Assembly (NCBI RefSeq): GCF_024298965.1
Contig: NZ_CP085193.1
Coordinates: 3,596,001 to 3,660,000 of the forward strand
Length of the DNA stretch: 64,000 nucleotides
Direction of reading: 5' to 3'
Source of the DNA: Streptomyces rapamycinicus NRRL 5491
Lineage (GTDB): Bacteria > Actinomycetota > Actinomycetes > Streptomycetales > Streptomycetaceae
The position numbers and the translations under genes are program-made. This document shows, piece by piece, positions 28,585 through 36,769 of this stretch (positions within the stretch are counted from its first letter, which is position 1; every line of letters begins with the position of its first letter). The notes under the pieces were generated by a model that saw nothing but the letters and a program-made list of their open reading frames with translations, made no database searches and was not told where the DNA came from.

Positions 28585-29484
28585 ATGGACCCGCATCTGC
28601 TCCGCACGTTCATCTCCGTGGCCCGCTGCGGATCCTTCTCCGACGCCGCCCACGAGCTGGGCTTCACCCCCGCGGCGGTCTCCGAGCACATCGCGTCCCT
28701 GGAAGCGGATCTGCGGACGTCGCTGCTGACCCGGCGGCCGGTCATGCTCACCAGCGCGGGCGCCCGGCTGCTGGAACACGCCGGTCCGCTGCTGCTCCGT
28801 CTGGACGCGGCACGGGCCGACGTCGAGCGGCTGTCGGGGTCGGGCGCCGCCCGGCTGGTCGTGGGGGCCTCGCCACTGGCGATGACCCCGAGAATCGCCA
28901 CGGCCCTGGACCGGGTGCGCCAGGCGCATCCGGCCACCAAAGCCTCCCTGCGGATCCTCGGCCGCCGGGAGATCCCGGCCGCGGTGGCGTCCGGAACCCT
29001 GGACCTGGGGCTGATCGACGGCCCGGCCACCCCCGCCGACGCCCTGCCGCTGCCCGAGGTGGGCGCGCTCACCGCGGTCACGGTCGCGGAGGCCCCACTG
29101 GTGGTCGCCCTGCCCACCGGCCACCCCCTGACCCGCCGCCTCGGCCTGCGGCTGGCCGACCTCGCCGACGCCCACTGGCTGGACGCCCCGGACGCCGCCA
29201 TGCCGCTCGAGCAGCTGCGCGCGGTCAGCCGGACCGACGGCTTCCGCGCCTCGCTGACGTACGAGGGCACCGACGTCCGCGGCCTCCTCACCCTCACCGC
29301 CGCCGGCCACGGCCTGGCCCTCCTCCCCCACCCCGCCACCAAGGGCACCCCCGGCATCGTCACCGCCCCCTTGATCGCCCCCCGCCTCCTCCACCGCACC
29401 GAACTCCTCCACGGCCCCGCGGTCGACGGCCCGGCCCGGACGCTGGCGGCGGTGATGACTGGGGACCGCCACCGGTACGGGTGA
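28585..29484 (+). CDS. LysR-family transcriptional regulator
   Basis: The 299-residue protein starts with the LysR winged HTH (residues 1-60; LLRTFISVARCGSFSDAAHE and FTPAAVSEHIASLE), followed by a type-2 periplasmic-binding-like effector domain from about residue 88 (ARLVVGASPLAMTPRIA). Residue spacing is normal and no break is seen. It is divergent from acnA across about 290 bp that contain the iron box and a palindrome, so it may regulate its own promoter. Effector unknown. Confidence 0.92.
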   Translation: MDPHLLRTFISVARCGSFSDAAHELGFTPAAVSEHIASLEADLRTSLLTRRPVMLTSAGARLLEHAGPLLLRLDAARADVERLSGSGAARLVVGASPLAMTPRIATALDRVRQAHPATKASLRILGRREIPAAVASGTLDLGLIDGPATPADALPLPEVGALTAVTVAEAPLVVALPTGHPLTRRLGLRLADLADAHWLDAPDAAMPLEQLRAVSRTDGFRASLTYEGTDVRGLLTLTAAGHGLALLPHPATKGTPGIVTAPLIAPRLLHRTELLHGPAVDGPARTLAAVMTGDRHRYG

Positions 29485-29558
29485 TCCCGGGGCCGGATCC
29501 GCGCACGCCGCGTATCGGCCGCGATAGACCTCGCGTACCGACACCCGGTGGAGGACCG

Positions 29559-30116
29559 ATGAGCACACGACCACCCTCGTACCCGGCCGACGATCCCGAG
29601 ACCGCCCTCAAGTACGCGGTCCAGCGCATCCGGGGCTTCGACCGCGTACAGGTCATCGAGGGGTTCATAGAACCGCTGTCGCCTGCTTGGGACCACGAGA
29701 GCACGATCGCGAAGGTCCGGGAGCGCATCGCGCCCAAGGTGAACGCCCTGGGCTGCATGGCGGGATCAGGCGACCTGGACCTCCCCGGCACCCCCAACTG
29801 GTTTGTGCCGGACCTCGCCATCGTCCCCCGGGAGCTCGCCAAAGACGCCGGAGCCCTGCTCCCCGACCAGACCCTCCTGATCGTCGAGGTGACCTCCGAC
29901 TCGAACGGAGACACCGACCGTGTCGTCAAGCGGCGCCGCTACGCGGAGTACGGCGCCCCGCTGTATCTGCTGGTCGACCGGCAGGAGCGCACGTGCACGC
30001 TCTACTCGGCTCCCGGCAACCTCGGCTACACCAAGGTGGACGGCCCCCACCCCTTCGGCACCCCGCTCCCGCTCCCGGAGCCGTTCGACCTCGAGCTGGA
30101 CACCTCCGAGTTCTGA
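29559..30116 (+). CDS. Uma2-family (DUF820) putative nuclease
   Basis: The 185-residue protein belongs to the DUF820 branch of the PD-(D/E)XK superfamily. Putative catalytic elements are the Asp in FVPDLAIVPRE, and the Glu-x-x pattern in LLIVEVTSDSNGDTDRVVKRR. The last Arg/Lys-rich turn and YAEYGAPLYLLVD are typical of the family. GGAGGA lies five bases before the ATG. Uma2 proteins occur in multiple copies in Streptomyces and have no firmly known role. It sits alone after LysR, and no partner gene suggests a defence system. Confidence 0.88.
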   Translation: MSTRPPSYPADDPETALKYAVQRIRGFDRVQVIEGFIEPLSPAWDHESTIAKVRERIAPKVNALGCMAGSGDLDLPGTPNWFVPDLAIVPRELAKDAGALLPDQTLLIVEVTSDSNGDTDRVVKRRRYAEYGAPLYLLVDRQERTCTLYSAPGNLGYTKVDGPHPFGTPLPLPEPFDLELDTSEF

Positions 30117-30129
30117 ATTCCGATGGGCC

Positions 30130-30489
30130 TCAGCCGCCCGCGAGGCGGGTTCTGACCAGGGTCAGGACCTCCTCGTCGGAGAGGCCCAGGGCGCGGGCCT
30201 GGTCCACCAGGCCCTGGACGCCCTCCAGGAGCCGGGCGCGGGCCGTGGGCTGGTCGCCGGTGACGACCGCGCCGCGGCCCCGGCGCAGTTCGATCAGGCC
30301 CTCCTCGCGGAGCCGTTGGTAGCCGCGCAGAACCGTGTGGACGTTGACGCCGAGGGATTCGCCGAGCGCCCGGGCGGCGGGGAGGCGTTCGCCGGGGCGT
30401 ACGGTGCCGTCGGCGATCGCGCCGCGTACGGAGGCGGCGATCTGGTCGGCCAGCGGGACCGCGGAGCCGGGGTCGACGCGGAAGAGCAT
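30130..30489 (-). CDS. GntR-family regulator, YtrA subfamily
   Basis: The 119-residue protein is a short GntR protein. The winged HTH spans about residues 10-75 (PLADQIAASVRGAIADGTV, LPAARALGESLGVNVHTVLRGY), and the C-terminus is a short helix pair rather than a large effector domain, which defines YtrA types. These regulate neighbouring membrane-protein genes. The start is one base downstream of the stop of the DUF1648 gene, so the two are translated together. An inverted repeat that fits a GntR site lies before that first gene. Confidence 0.9.
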   Translation of the reverse strand: MLFRVDPGSAVPLADQIAASVRGAIADGTVRPGERLPAARALGESLGVNVHTVLRGYQRLREEGLIELRRGRGAVVTGDQPTARARLLEGVQGLVDQARALGLSDEEVLTLVRTRLAGG

Positions 30490-30490
30490 C

Positions 30491-31474
30491 TCAGCCGCGC
30501 TCCCCCGCCGCGGGGCGGTCGCGCTCGTTCAGGTCGCGCTCGATCAGGGTGTTGAGCAGCGCGGCTGCGGTGGCGGCGTCGTCCACCGTCACCGCGAACT
30601 CCCGGCCCTTGGCGAGCGTCAGGAACAGCGCGTCGCCGGAGCGGAACACCAGCGCGCTGCCGCCGCCACGGATCCGGTAGCCCCAGCCGCCGAGGCTCAG
30701 CGCGGTGGCCTCGCGGCTGGTGGCCCGCTCGATCCGGTCCAGCGGTATCCGCATCCGGGGCCGCGGCGCGAACCATGAGGCGACGGCGAGGCCACGGCGG
30801 TCGACGGTCACCCGGCAGCGGGCCAGTGCCGCGGAGACCAGCCCGATGACGATCAGCCACGCCCCCGTCCCCGAGCCCACGGCGATCAGCACGGCGCCCG
30901 GCAGCGTGGCCCCCGCCCCCACGGCGATCAGCACGGGCGATCCGACGGTGCGCGTCCAGGTGGCCACCTCGCCCTTGGCCAGCGGCAGCCGGGGCACGGC
31001 GGCCCCCTTCCCGGGGCCGGTCCCGGACGCCGCGTCCCGGCTCGCGAGCAGCCAGCCCAGCGCGCCCATGACGGCCGCGACGGCGAGGGCGATGCCCAGT
31101 TGCCACAGGGGCTGGGAGACCCGGGAGGCGCGGGCGGCGTCGGCGTTGGCGAAGAGCAGGGCGGTGAAGGCGTAGCCCAGCAGGCCGGACATGCCGTAGC
31201 CGAGGGTGACCGCGAACCGCTGGGCGCTGAGGCCCTTGGTCAGGCGGAGGGTGGGTACGAGGGTGAGGAGGCCGGAGCCGAGGAGGACGGCGGTGACCAC
31301 CGAGAGGAACGCACCCGTACCGGTGAATCCGTTGGCCTTCCCGTCCGGGCCGAAATGCGTGGCGAGCGGGTCGGGCAGCCGGTCGCACAGCCCGGCGAAA
31401 GTCGCCACGACCACGGCCCACGCCAGCACGAAGGGCAGTGCGACGACCAGCGCGCGCCGTCGGACAGGACGCAT
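30491..31474 (-). CDS. DUF1648 membrane protein
   Basis: The 327-residue protein begins with a helix and the DUF1648 signature (LPDPLATHFGPDGKANGF), followed by several more membrane helices up to about residue 210. The last 90 residues are soluble (RMRIPLDRIERATSREATAL) and look like a PH-like fold. It is the first gene of a two-gene operon with its GntR regulator. Role unknown; family members are linked to cell-envelope stress. Confidence 0.85.
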   Translation of the reverse strand: MRPVRRRALVVALPFVLAWAVVVATFAGLCDRLPDPLATHFGPDGKANGFTGTGAFLSVVTAVLLGSGLLTLVPTLRLTKGLSAQRFAVTLGYGMSGLLGYAFTALLFANADAARASRVSQPLWQLGIALAVAAVMGALGWLLASRDAASGTGPGKGAAVPRLPLAKGEVATWTRTVGSPVLIAVGAGATLPGAVLIAVGSGTGAWLIVIGLVSAALARCRVTVDRRGLAVASWFAPRPRMRIPLDRIERATSREATALSLGGWGYRIRGGGSALVFRSGDALFLTLAKGREFAVTVDDAATAAALLNTLIERDLNERDRPAAGERG

Positions 31475-31508
31475 ATGGACCCCCTCACTTCACCGTGCGT
31501 TTCTCCAG

Positions 31509-31531
31509 TTGTTCGCATACTAATAGAACAA
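31509..31531. promoter_or_regulatory. GntR operator candidate over the DUF1648 promoter
   Basis: TTGTTC and GAACAA are separated by 11 bp, and on the minus strand a TAGTAT hexamer (a good -10) lies in the spacer. A repressor bound here would block the DUF1648-gntR operon, whose first start is 35 bp away. Confidence 0.6.
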
Positions 31532-31580
31532 TTCCCGAGCGGAGAGCCGTTACTCCTTCCGCTCCTCACGTCGCGTGCGC

Positions 31581-31596
31581 ATCTCATATGTGAGAT
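31581..31596. promoter_or_regulatory. Palindrome just upstream of the HTH-MurA gene
   Basis: ATCTCATATGTGAGAT (6-bp arms, 4-bp centre) ends 12 bp before the ATG at 31609. Since that gene encodes its own helix-turn-helix domain, this is a natural autoregulatory site. That link is inference. Confidence 0.6.
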
Positions 31597-31608
31597 AGCC
31601 TCCTCTCC

Positions 31609-33138
31609 ATGACTGACGACTACCTCTCACGTATCGGCAAGCTCATCCGTGACGCCCGTCAACACCGGGGCTGGACCCAGTCCCAGCTCGCGGAGGCCCT
31701 CGGCACAAGCCAGAGCGCGGTCAACCGCATTGAGCGGGGAAACCAGAACATCAGTCTTGAGATGATCGCCAGGATCGGCGAGGCCCTGGACAGCGAGATC
31801 GTCTCCCTCGGCTATGCGGGCCCGATGCACCTCCGGGTGGTCGGCGGCCGCCGGCTGTCCGGGGCCATCGACGTCAAGACGAGCAAGAACGCGTGTGTGG
31901 CGCTGCTGTGCGCCACGCTCCTCAACGCGGGCCGTACGACACTGCGGAGGGTCGCCAGGATCGAGGAGGTCTACCGCATCCTCGAGGTCCTGGGCAGCAT
32001 CGGCGTCCGCACCCGCTGGATCAACGACGGCGCCGATCTGGAGATCGTGCCGCCGGCCGAGCTGGATCTCGAGTCCATGGACACCGAGGCCGCGCGCCGG
32101 ACGCGCAGCGTCATCATGTTCCTCGGCCCGCTGCTGCACCGGATGGACCGCTTCCGGATTCCCTACGCGGGCGGTTGCGACCTCGGCACCCGCACCGTGC
32201 AGCCGCATATGACCGCCCTGCGCCACTTCGGCCTCGAAGTGACCGCCACCGACGGGATGTACCACTCCCACGTCGACCGCTCGGTCGCCCCCACCCGCGC
32301 CATCGTGCTGACCGAACGCGGCGACACCGTCACCGAGAACGCGCTGCTGGCGGCCGCCCGGCACGACGGCGTCACGGTGATCCGCAACGCCTCGTCCAAC
32401 TACATGGTCCAGGATCTCTGCTTCTTCCTGGAGGAGTTGGGCGTCAAGGTCGAGGGCGTGGGCACCACGACGCTGACCGTCCACGGCGTGGCCCGCATCG
32501 ACCGCGATGTCGACTACTCCCCCTCCGAGGACCCGGTCGAGGCGATGAGCCTGCTGGCCGCCGCCGTCATCACCGAGTCGGAGCTGACGATCCGCCGGGT
32601 GCCGGTGGAGTTCCTGGAGATCGAGCTGGCCGTCCTGGAGGAGATGGGGCTGGACCACGAGCGCGGCCGGGAGTACGCGGCGGACAACGGCCGCACCCGG
32701 CTGGTCGATCTGACCGTCCGCCCGTCCAAGCTGCAGGCCCCCATCGACAAGATCCACCCGATGCCGTTCCCCGGCGTCAACATCGACAACGTGCCCTTCT
32801 TCGCGGCGATCGCGGCCGTCGCCCAGGGCTCGACGCTGATCCACGACTGGGTCTACGACAACCGCGCGATCTACCTCACCGAGCTCAACCGCCTCGGTGC
32901 CCACGTCAAACTCCTCGACCCGCACCGCGTCCTGGTCGAGGGCCCCACCCGCTGGCGCTCCGCCGAGATGATGTGCCCGCCCGCCCTGCGCCCCGCCGTG
33001 GTCGTGCTGCTGGCGATGATGGCCGCGCCGGGCACCTCCGTACTGCGCAACGTGTACGTCATCAACCGCGGCTACGAGGATCTCGCGGAGCGGCTGAACT
33101 CGATCGGCGCCCAGATCGAGACCTTCCGCGACATCTGA
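31609..33138 (+). CDS. murA2: UDP-GlcNAc 1-carboxyvinyltransferase with N-terminal XRE-type HTH
   Basis: The protein has 509 residues. Residues 1-65 form an XRE-type helix-turn-helix (IRDARQHRGWTQSQLAEALG, TSQSAVNRIERGNQNIS). From about 72 onward it is a complete EPSP-synthase-like MurA domain (LRVVGGRRLSGAIDVKTSKN). MurA transfers enolpyruvate from PEP to UDP-GlcNAc at the start of peptidoglycan synthesis. The flexible-loop Cys is present as Cys190 in YAGGCDLGTRTVQPH, so a fosfomycin-type Cys is kept. The usual MurA is about 420-450 residues; the extra N-terminus accounts for the difference. The fusion is conserved in Streptomyces as a second MurA, as recalled. Activity versus a regulatory role is open. 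Confidence 0.93.
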   Translation: MTDDYLSRIGKLIRDARQHRGWTQSQLAEALGTSQSAVNRIERGNQNISLEMIARIGEALDSEIVSLGYAGPMHLRVVGGRRLSGAIDVKTSKNACVALLCATLLNAGRTTLRRVARIEEVYRILEVLGSIGVRTRWINDGADLEIVPPAELDLESMDTEAARRTRSVIMFLGPLLHRMDRFRIPYAGGCDLGTRTVQPHMTALRHFGLEVTATDGMYHSHVDRSVAPTRAIVLTERGDTVTENALLAAARHDGVTVIRNASSNYMVQDLCFFLEELGVKVEGVGTTTLTVHGVARIDRDVDYSPSEDPVEAMSLLAAAVITESELTIRRVPVEFLEIELAVLEEMGLDHERGREYAADNGRTRLVDLTVRPSKLQAPIDKIHPMPFPGVNIDNVPFFAAIAAVAQGSTLIHDWVYDNRAIYLTELNRLGAHVKLLDPHRVLVEGPTRWRSAEMMCPPALRPAVVVLLAMMAAPGTSVLRNVYVINRGYEDLAERLNSIGAQIETFRDI

Positions 33139-33244
33139 CCAGCGGCAGCAGATCGCGCGTCGGGACAGCACCGGCCCGGTGCGCCACCGGCGCGCGGGAT
33201 GCTGTTGGCCCCGGCGGGCGGCAACCGGGTGCGGCCGTCCCCGC

Positions 33245-33775
33245 CTACTCGGAAATCGATTGAGTGCCGCGGCGCAGGGCATCGTGGGCAAGGCTCATTC
33301 GCCATTCGATCAAGTAGGTCAGTGGTGCGGTTCCGACCTGCTTCTTGAAGGACGCGGCGAATACCGAGCGCGACATGCAGCTGATACCGGCGAGCTCTTT
33401 GAGTGTCCAATGGTGTGCCACGTCCGCGTGCATGGCGCGAAGTGCGGCACCGATGCCGTCGTCGTTGAGTGCCCCCGGCCAGCCAGTGGGCCGGCCGGCT
33501 TGGTCGGCGTGGGCGCGCAGCATATGGACGAACAGGATCTGTGCGAGATGGTCCAGGATCAGGGAGCCGCCGACGGCGGTGATCTCGGTTTCGGCGACCA
33601 TCAGTTCACTCAGGTGCGCGAGCAGCCTGCCTCGGGGATCCGCGGCATGGACGTGCACGAGCGGCGGCAGAACATCGATCAGGATTGAGGCGTTCAGGTC
33701 GTCGAACGAGAAGTGCCCACCGCACAGGTATGTGTCTTCCTCGTCCTCGGGTCCGATACGCACGGCGCCGTTCAC
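33245..33775 (-). pseudogene. Truncated AraC-family regulator
   Basis: The recognisable part reads FSFDDLNASILIDVLPPLV (cupin-type AraC N-domain) to an HTH beginning HWTLKELAGISCMSRSVFAA. It stops with TAG after SISE, where intact relatives continue with the second DNA-binding helix (about 45 more residues). At the 5' end the first half of the cupin domain is missing, and the sequence changes to that of the divergent SDR remnant. Both ends are therefore lost. Base composition is less GC-rich than its neighbours. Confidence 0.7.
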
Positions 33776-33778
33776 AGC

Positions 33779-34230
33779 GCAAACGGCGCTTGTCACAGGC
33801 GCCAATAAGGCGCATCGGATTCGAGACCGCACGTCAACTCGCGCAGCAGGGCTTCACGGTCTCGCTGGGGTGCCGCCATCAAGGGCGCGGTGAAGCCGCG
33901 GCAAAGGAACTCGCCCAGGACGGAGACGTTCGTTTTGTCAGCCTCGACGTGACCGACGCAGAAAGCGTCAGGGCCGCCGCGGTGCACATCTACGGGGCTC
34001 TGCGCGTCACGCAGGAATTCTTGCCGCTCGTGCGGAAGGCGCAGGCCGGACGCATCGTGAATGTGAGCAGCACGGTGGGGTCGATCGCCGCACTCGTATC
34101 GCCGGGCACCCCGCTGACGCAGTTTCCGGCCTTCGCCTACCCCGCGTCGAAGGAGATCTCGACCGAACACCTGAGCTCAGGGGCGGTCGCTGAGGCTGGC
34201 GGCCACCGCCGCCAGCCGGTCCATCCCATG
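33779..34230 (+). pseudogene. Decayed short-chain dehydrogenase
   Basis: The Rossmann start LVTGANK is followed by a one-base frame change; the continuation IGFETARQLAQQGFTVSLG is in another frame. After LDVTDAESVRAAA the text jumps to YGALRVTQEFLPLVRK, so about 45-50 residues including the NNAG motif are missing. The catalytic Tyr-x-x-x-Lys remains (FAYPASK), but the end after about 34170 has no homology. Intact enzymes of this sort often lie divergent from an AraC regulator, which is the remnant at 33245-33775. Confidence 0.75.
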
Positions 34231-34327
34231 AGCCACGCCAAGCCGCTCGACGACGATCACCTCCGGATCGGTTCCGCCCCGGTGTCGTGCGGCATGTCCC
34301 GCCCGGCCTCGGAGCGACGGGGGGCTG

Positions 34328-34356
34328 TTTAAATAAATTAGGAATAATTCTTGACA
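34328..34356 (+). promoter_or_regulatory. AT-rich promoter element, copy 1
   Basis: AAATAAATTAGGAAT is followed after a few bases by TTGACA, 107 bp before the GH27 start. In this high-GC chromosome an A/T block of this size is striking. The same block with TTGACG recurs at 36644-36672 before the ABC binding protein. The two copies agree at about 25 of 29 positions. It is probably an operator or UP-like element fused to a -35 box. Confidence 0.75.
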
Positions 34357-34462
34357 GGGTTTCGGCCGCGGGCCACAGTCTTCGCCGTGACGCCGACGAC
34401 GCCCTGTCCGAGGGCGGCCGCGTCATGTCTCCTTCCTGCTTCCCAACCCTCAGGAGAGGCAC

Positions 34463-36652
34463 GTGACTTCACCCCCGCCCGCGCGGAGACCCCGCCACCG
34501 CACGCTCACCCGCGGCGCCGTCGCGACCGCGACCGCCGTGGTCCTGGCGACGGCCGCGGGCCCCACGGCCACGGCCGCGCCCGCCGTGGACCAGGGCGCA
34601 CCCGCCGTGGCCCAAGGCGCACCCGCCGTGGACCAGGGGGCGCCCGACTACTACGACAGCGGGCTCGCCCCGACGCCCTACATGGGCTGGAACACCTACT
34701 ACGGACTGGGAGCGCCCACCGAGAAGGAGGTGCGCTCGGTCGCCGACCGGCTCGTCAGCAGCGGGCTGCGCGACAGCGGTTACGACATCGTGTGGCTGGA
34801 CGGCGGCTGGCAGGCCGACGACCCGCGTGACGCGCGGGGGCGGCTGGCGGCTCATCCGGACCGCTTCCCCTCCGGTATCCCGGCCCTCGTCTCCTATCTG
34901 CACCAGCGCGGTCTGCGGGCCGGTATCTACACCGACGCCGGCACCTACGACGGCGGCAAGAGCTGCGGCCTCGGCAGCCGTGGCCACTACACCGAGGACG
35001 CGCGACAGTTCGCGGACTGGAAGATCGACGCGATCAAGGTCGACTTCCTGTGCGGCATCGGCGAGAAGCTCGATCCGGGCCCGGCCTTCAAGGAGTTCGG
35101 CGACGCGGTCGCGAAGTCCGGACGCCGGATGCTGCTGAACCTGTGCAATCCGCTCACCGACGACTGGGGGCTGCCGCACACGCCCGAGCAGGACGCGCAC
35201 AACGCCTTCGTCTACGGCCCGACGACCGCGGACTCCTGGCGCACCGGCACCGATATCGCCTGGGGCACCCCGAGCCCCGGCCAGTGGCCCAATGTGCTGC
35301 GCAACATGGACGCCAACGCCTGGCACCCCGAGGCGCAGGGGCCCGGTCACTACAACGACCCCGACTACCTCATCCCCATGCGCCGCATGGCCGACGGCTC
35401 GCTGGAACTGACGGAGGAGGAGTCCACCACGCAGTTGGTGATGTGGGCCGAGATGGGCTCCCCGCTCGTCATCGGCTCCGACCCCCGCACCCTGTCCGAT
35501 TCGATGCTCCGGACGCTGCGCAACCCGGAGATCGTCGCCGTCGACCAGGACCCGCTGGCCGTCCAGGGCGTGCGGGTGGCCACCGACTCCGTCGGCGACG
35601 TCTACAGCAAGCCCCTCTCGGGCCCCGGACGGCGCGCCGTCGTCCTGCTCAACCGCTCGGACCGGCCCGCCGAGCGCACGGTGGCCTTCTCCGACGTGGC
35701 GCTGGGCGGCCCGGTCACGGTCCGCGACCTGCGCGCACGCACCGGCCGCGGGACGCACACCGGTTCGTACACGGTCGAGGTGCCGGCGCACGGCACCGCG
35801 TTCCTCACGCTCACCGGCGAGGACGCCCTCCCCGGCGCGGACCTGGACCGGCAGACCTCGGCGAGCCCGGCCGTCGTACGCGACGGCGACACGCTGACCA
35901 CCTTCTTCCGCGGACCGGGCGGCACCCTCGTCCAGCACACGGACGACGGCGGCGACGGCGGGCCGCGGACGAAGGATCTCGGCGGCCCGGCACACGGGCG
36001 GATCCTCGGCCAGCCCGCCGCCCACGCCTCGGCGGGCGGGCGGATCGACGTCTTCGTACGGGGCGCCGGCTCCCGGGCGTACCGGCGGGTCTTCGCGCAC
36101 GGGCGCTGGGGCGGCTGGCAGGACCTCGGCGGGAGGCTGACCGACGCACCCTCGGTGGCGTTCACCGACGGGACGCACTGGACGCTGACCGCGCGCGGCG
36201 CCGACGGGCGGATCACGCTACGGGGGCCGTCGACCGGCTGGTCGTCGCTCGGCGCGCCGGGCGACCGGCCGACGTACGGCAGGCCGTCGGCGGTCGTGGA
36301 CGCGCGGGGGCGGATCCATGTGGCCGTCCGGACCTCGGCGGACGAGGTGTGGACGCGGTCGCGCGACGCCTCCGGGCCGTGGTCGGAGTGGAGTTCGCTC
36401 GGCGGGACGGTGAGCGGCAGCCCGACGCTGGTCGCCGTGGGCGACGCGGTGGTGCTGTACGCGCGGGCGGGTGACTACACGCTCTGGCAGCGGCGGTACG
36501 GACACGGCGGCTGGCAGGGGTGGACCGAGCGGCAGGAGTTCCCCAGCGCCGCGTTCGACGGTGCGCTCGGGGCGGTCGCGGGTCCGGACGGCGCGGTCGA
36601 CGCCGTGTACCGCGGGGTCGACGGCTCCGTACACCGAACCCAGTTCAAATAA
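34463..36652 (+). CDS. Secreted GH27 alpha-galactosidase with C-terminal propeller lectin
   Basis: The 729-residue enzyme has an Arg-rich leader and signal peptide (about residues 1-38). A short linker made of three 7-residue repeats (APAVDQG type) precedes the GH27 barrel (PTPYMGWNTYYG, about 69-350). The nucleophile is Asp194 in AIKVDFLCG and the acid/base Asp264 in WRTGTDIAW. HYNDPDYLI binds substrate. A beta-sandwich follows. From about 465 the rest is a PLL/tectonin-like propeller with repeated 'GxWGGWQDLGG' blocks, probably for carbohydrate binding. It releases alpha-galactose from melibiose-type oligosaccharides or galactomannan outside the cell and starts the galactoside operon. Confidence 0.95.
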   Translation: MTSPPPARRPRHRTLTRGAVATATAVVLATAAGPTATAAPAVDQGAPAVAQGAPAVDQGAPDYYDSGLAPTPYMGWNTYYGLGAPTEKEVRSVADRLVSSGLRDSGYDIVWLDGGWQADDPRDARGRLAAHPDRFPSGIPALVSYLHQRGLRAGIYTDAGTYDGGKSCGLGSRGHYTEDARQFADWKIDAIKVDFLCGIGEKLDPGPAFKEFGDAVAKSGRRMLLNLCNPLTDDWGLPHTPEQDAHNAFVYGPTTADSWRTGTDIAWGTPSPGQWPNVLRNMDANAWHPEAQGPGHYNDPDYLIPMRRMADGSLELTEEESTTQLVMWAEMGSPLVIGSDPRTLSDSMLRTLRNPEIVAVDQDPLAVQGVRVATDSVGDVYSKPLSGPGRRAVVLLNRSDRPAERTVAFSDVALGGPVTVRDLRARTGRGTHTGSYTVEVPAHGTAFLTLTGEDALPGADLDRQTSASPAVVRDGDTLTTFFRGPGGTLVQHTDDGGDGGPRTKDLGGPAHGRILGQPAAHASAGGRIDVFVRGAGSRAYRRVFAHGRWGGWQDLGGRLTDAPSVAFTDGTHWTLTARGADGRITLRGPSTGWSSLGAPGDRPTYGRPSAVVDARGRIHVAVRTSADEVWTRSRDASGPWSEWSSLGGTVSGSPTLVAVGDAVVLYARAGDYTLWQRRYGHGGWQGWTERQEFPSAAFDGALGAVAGPDGAVDAVYRGVDGSVHRTQFK
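34577..34639 (+). repeat. Three 21-bp repeats in the GH27 linker
   Basis: Three in-frame 21-bp units encode APAVDQG, APAVAQG and APAVDQG. They lengthen the spacer between the signal peptide and the catalytic domain; number of units may vary between strains. Confidence 0.85.
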
Positions 36653-36672
36653 ATTAGGAATTAATATTGACG
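36644..36672 (+). promoter_or_regulatory. AT-rich promoter element, copy 2
   Basis: AAATAAATTAGGAATTAAT followed by TTGACG overlaps the stop codon of the GH27 gene (TAA at 36650-36652) and lies 98 bp before the binding-protein start. It repeats the element at 34328-34356, so the ABC gene has its own promoter under the same control as GH27. Confidence 0.75.
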
Positions 36673-36769
36673 TGGTGCGAGCGCCACGCGAACCTGGATC
36701 CGCCGCGAGCGCGCCCCGGGCCCGTCAGCGGGGCCGGGGCCCGCCGAGTGGATCCACAAGGAGCACTTC

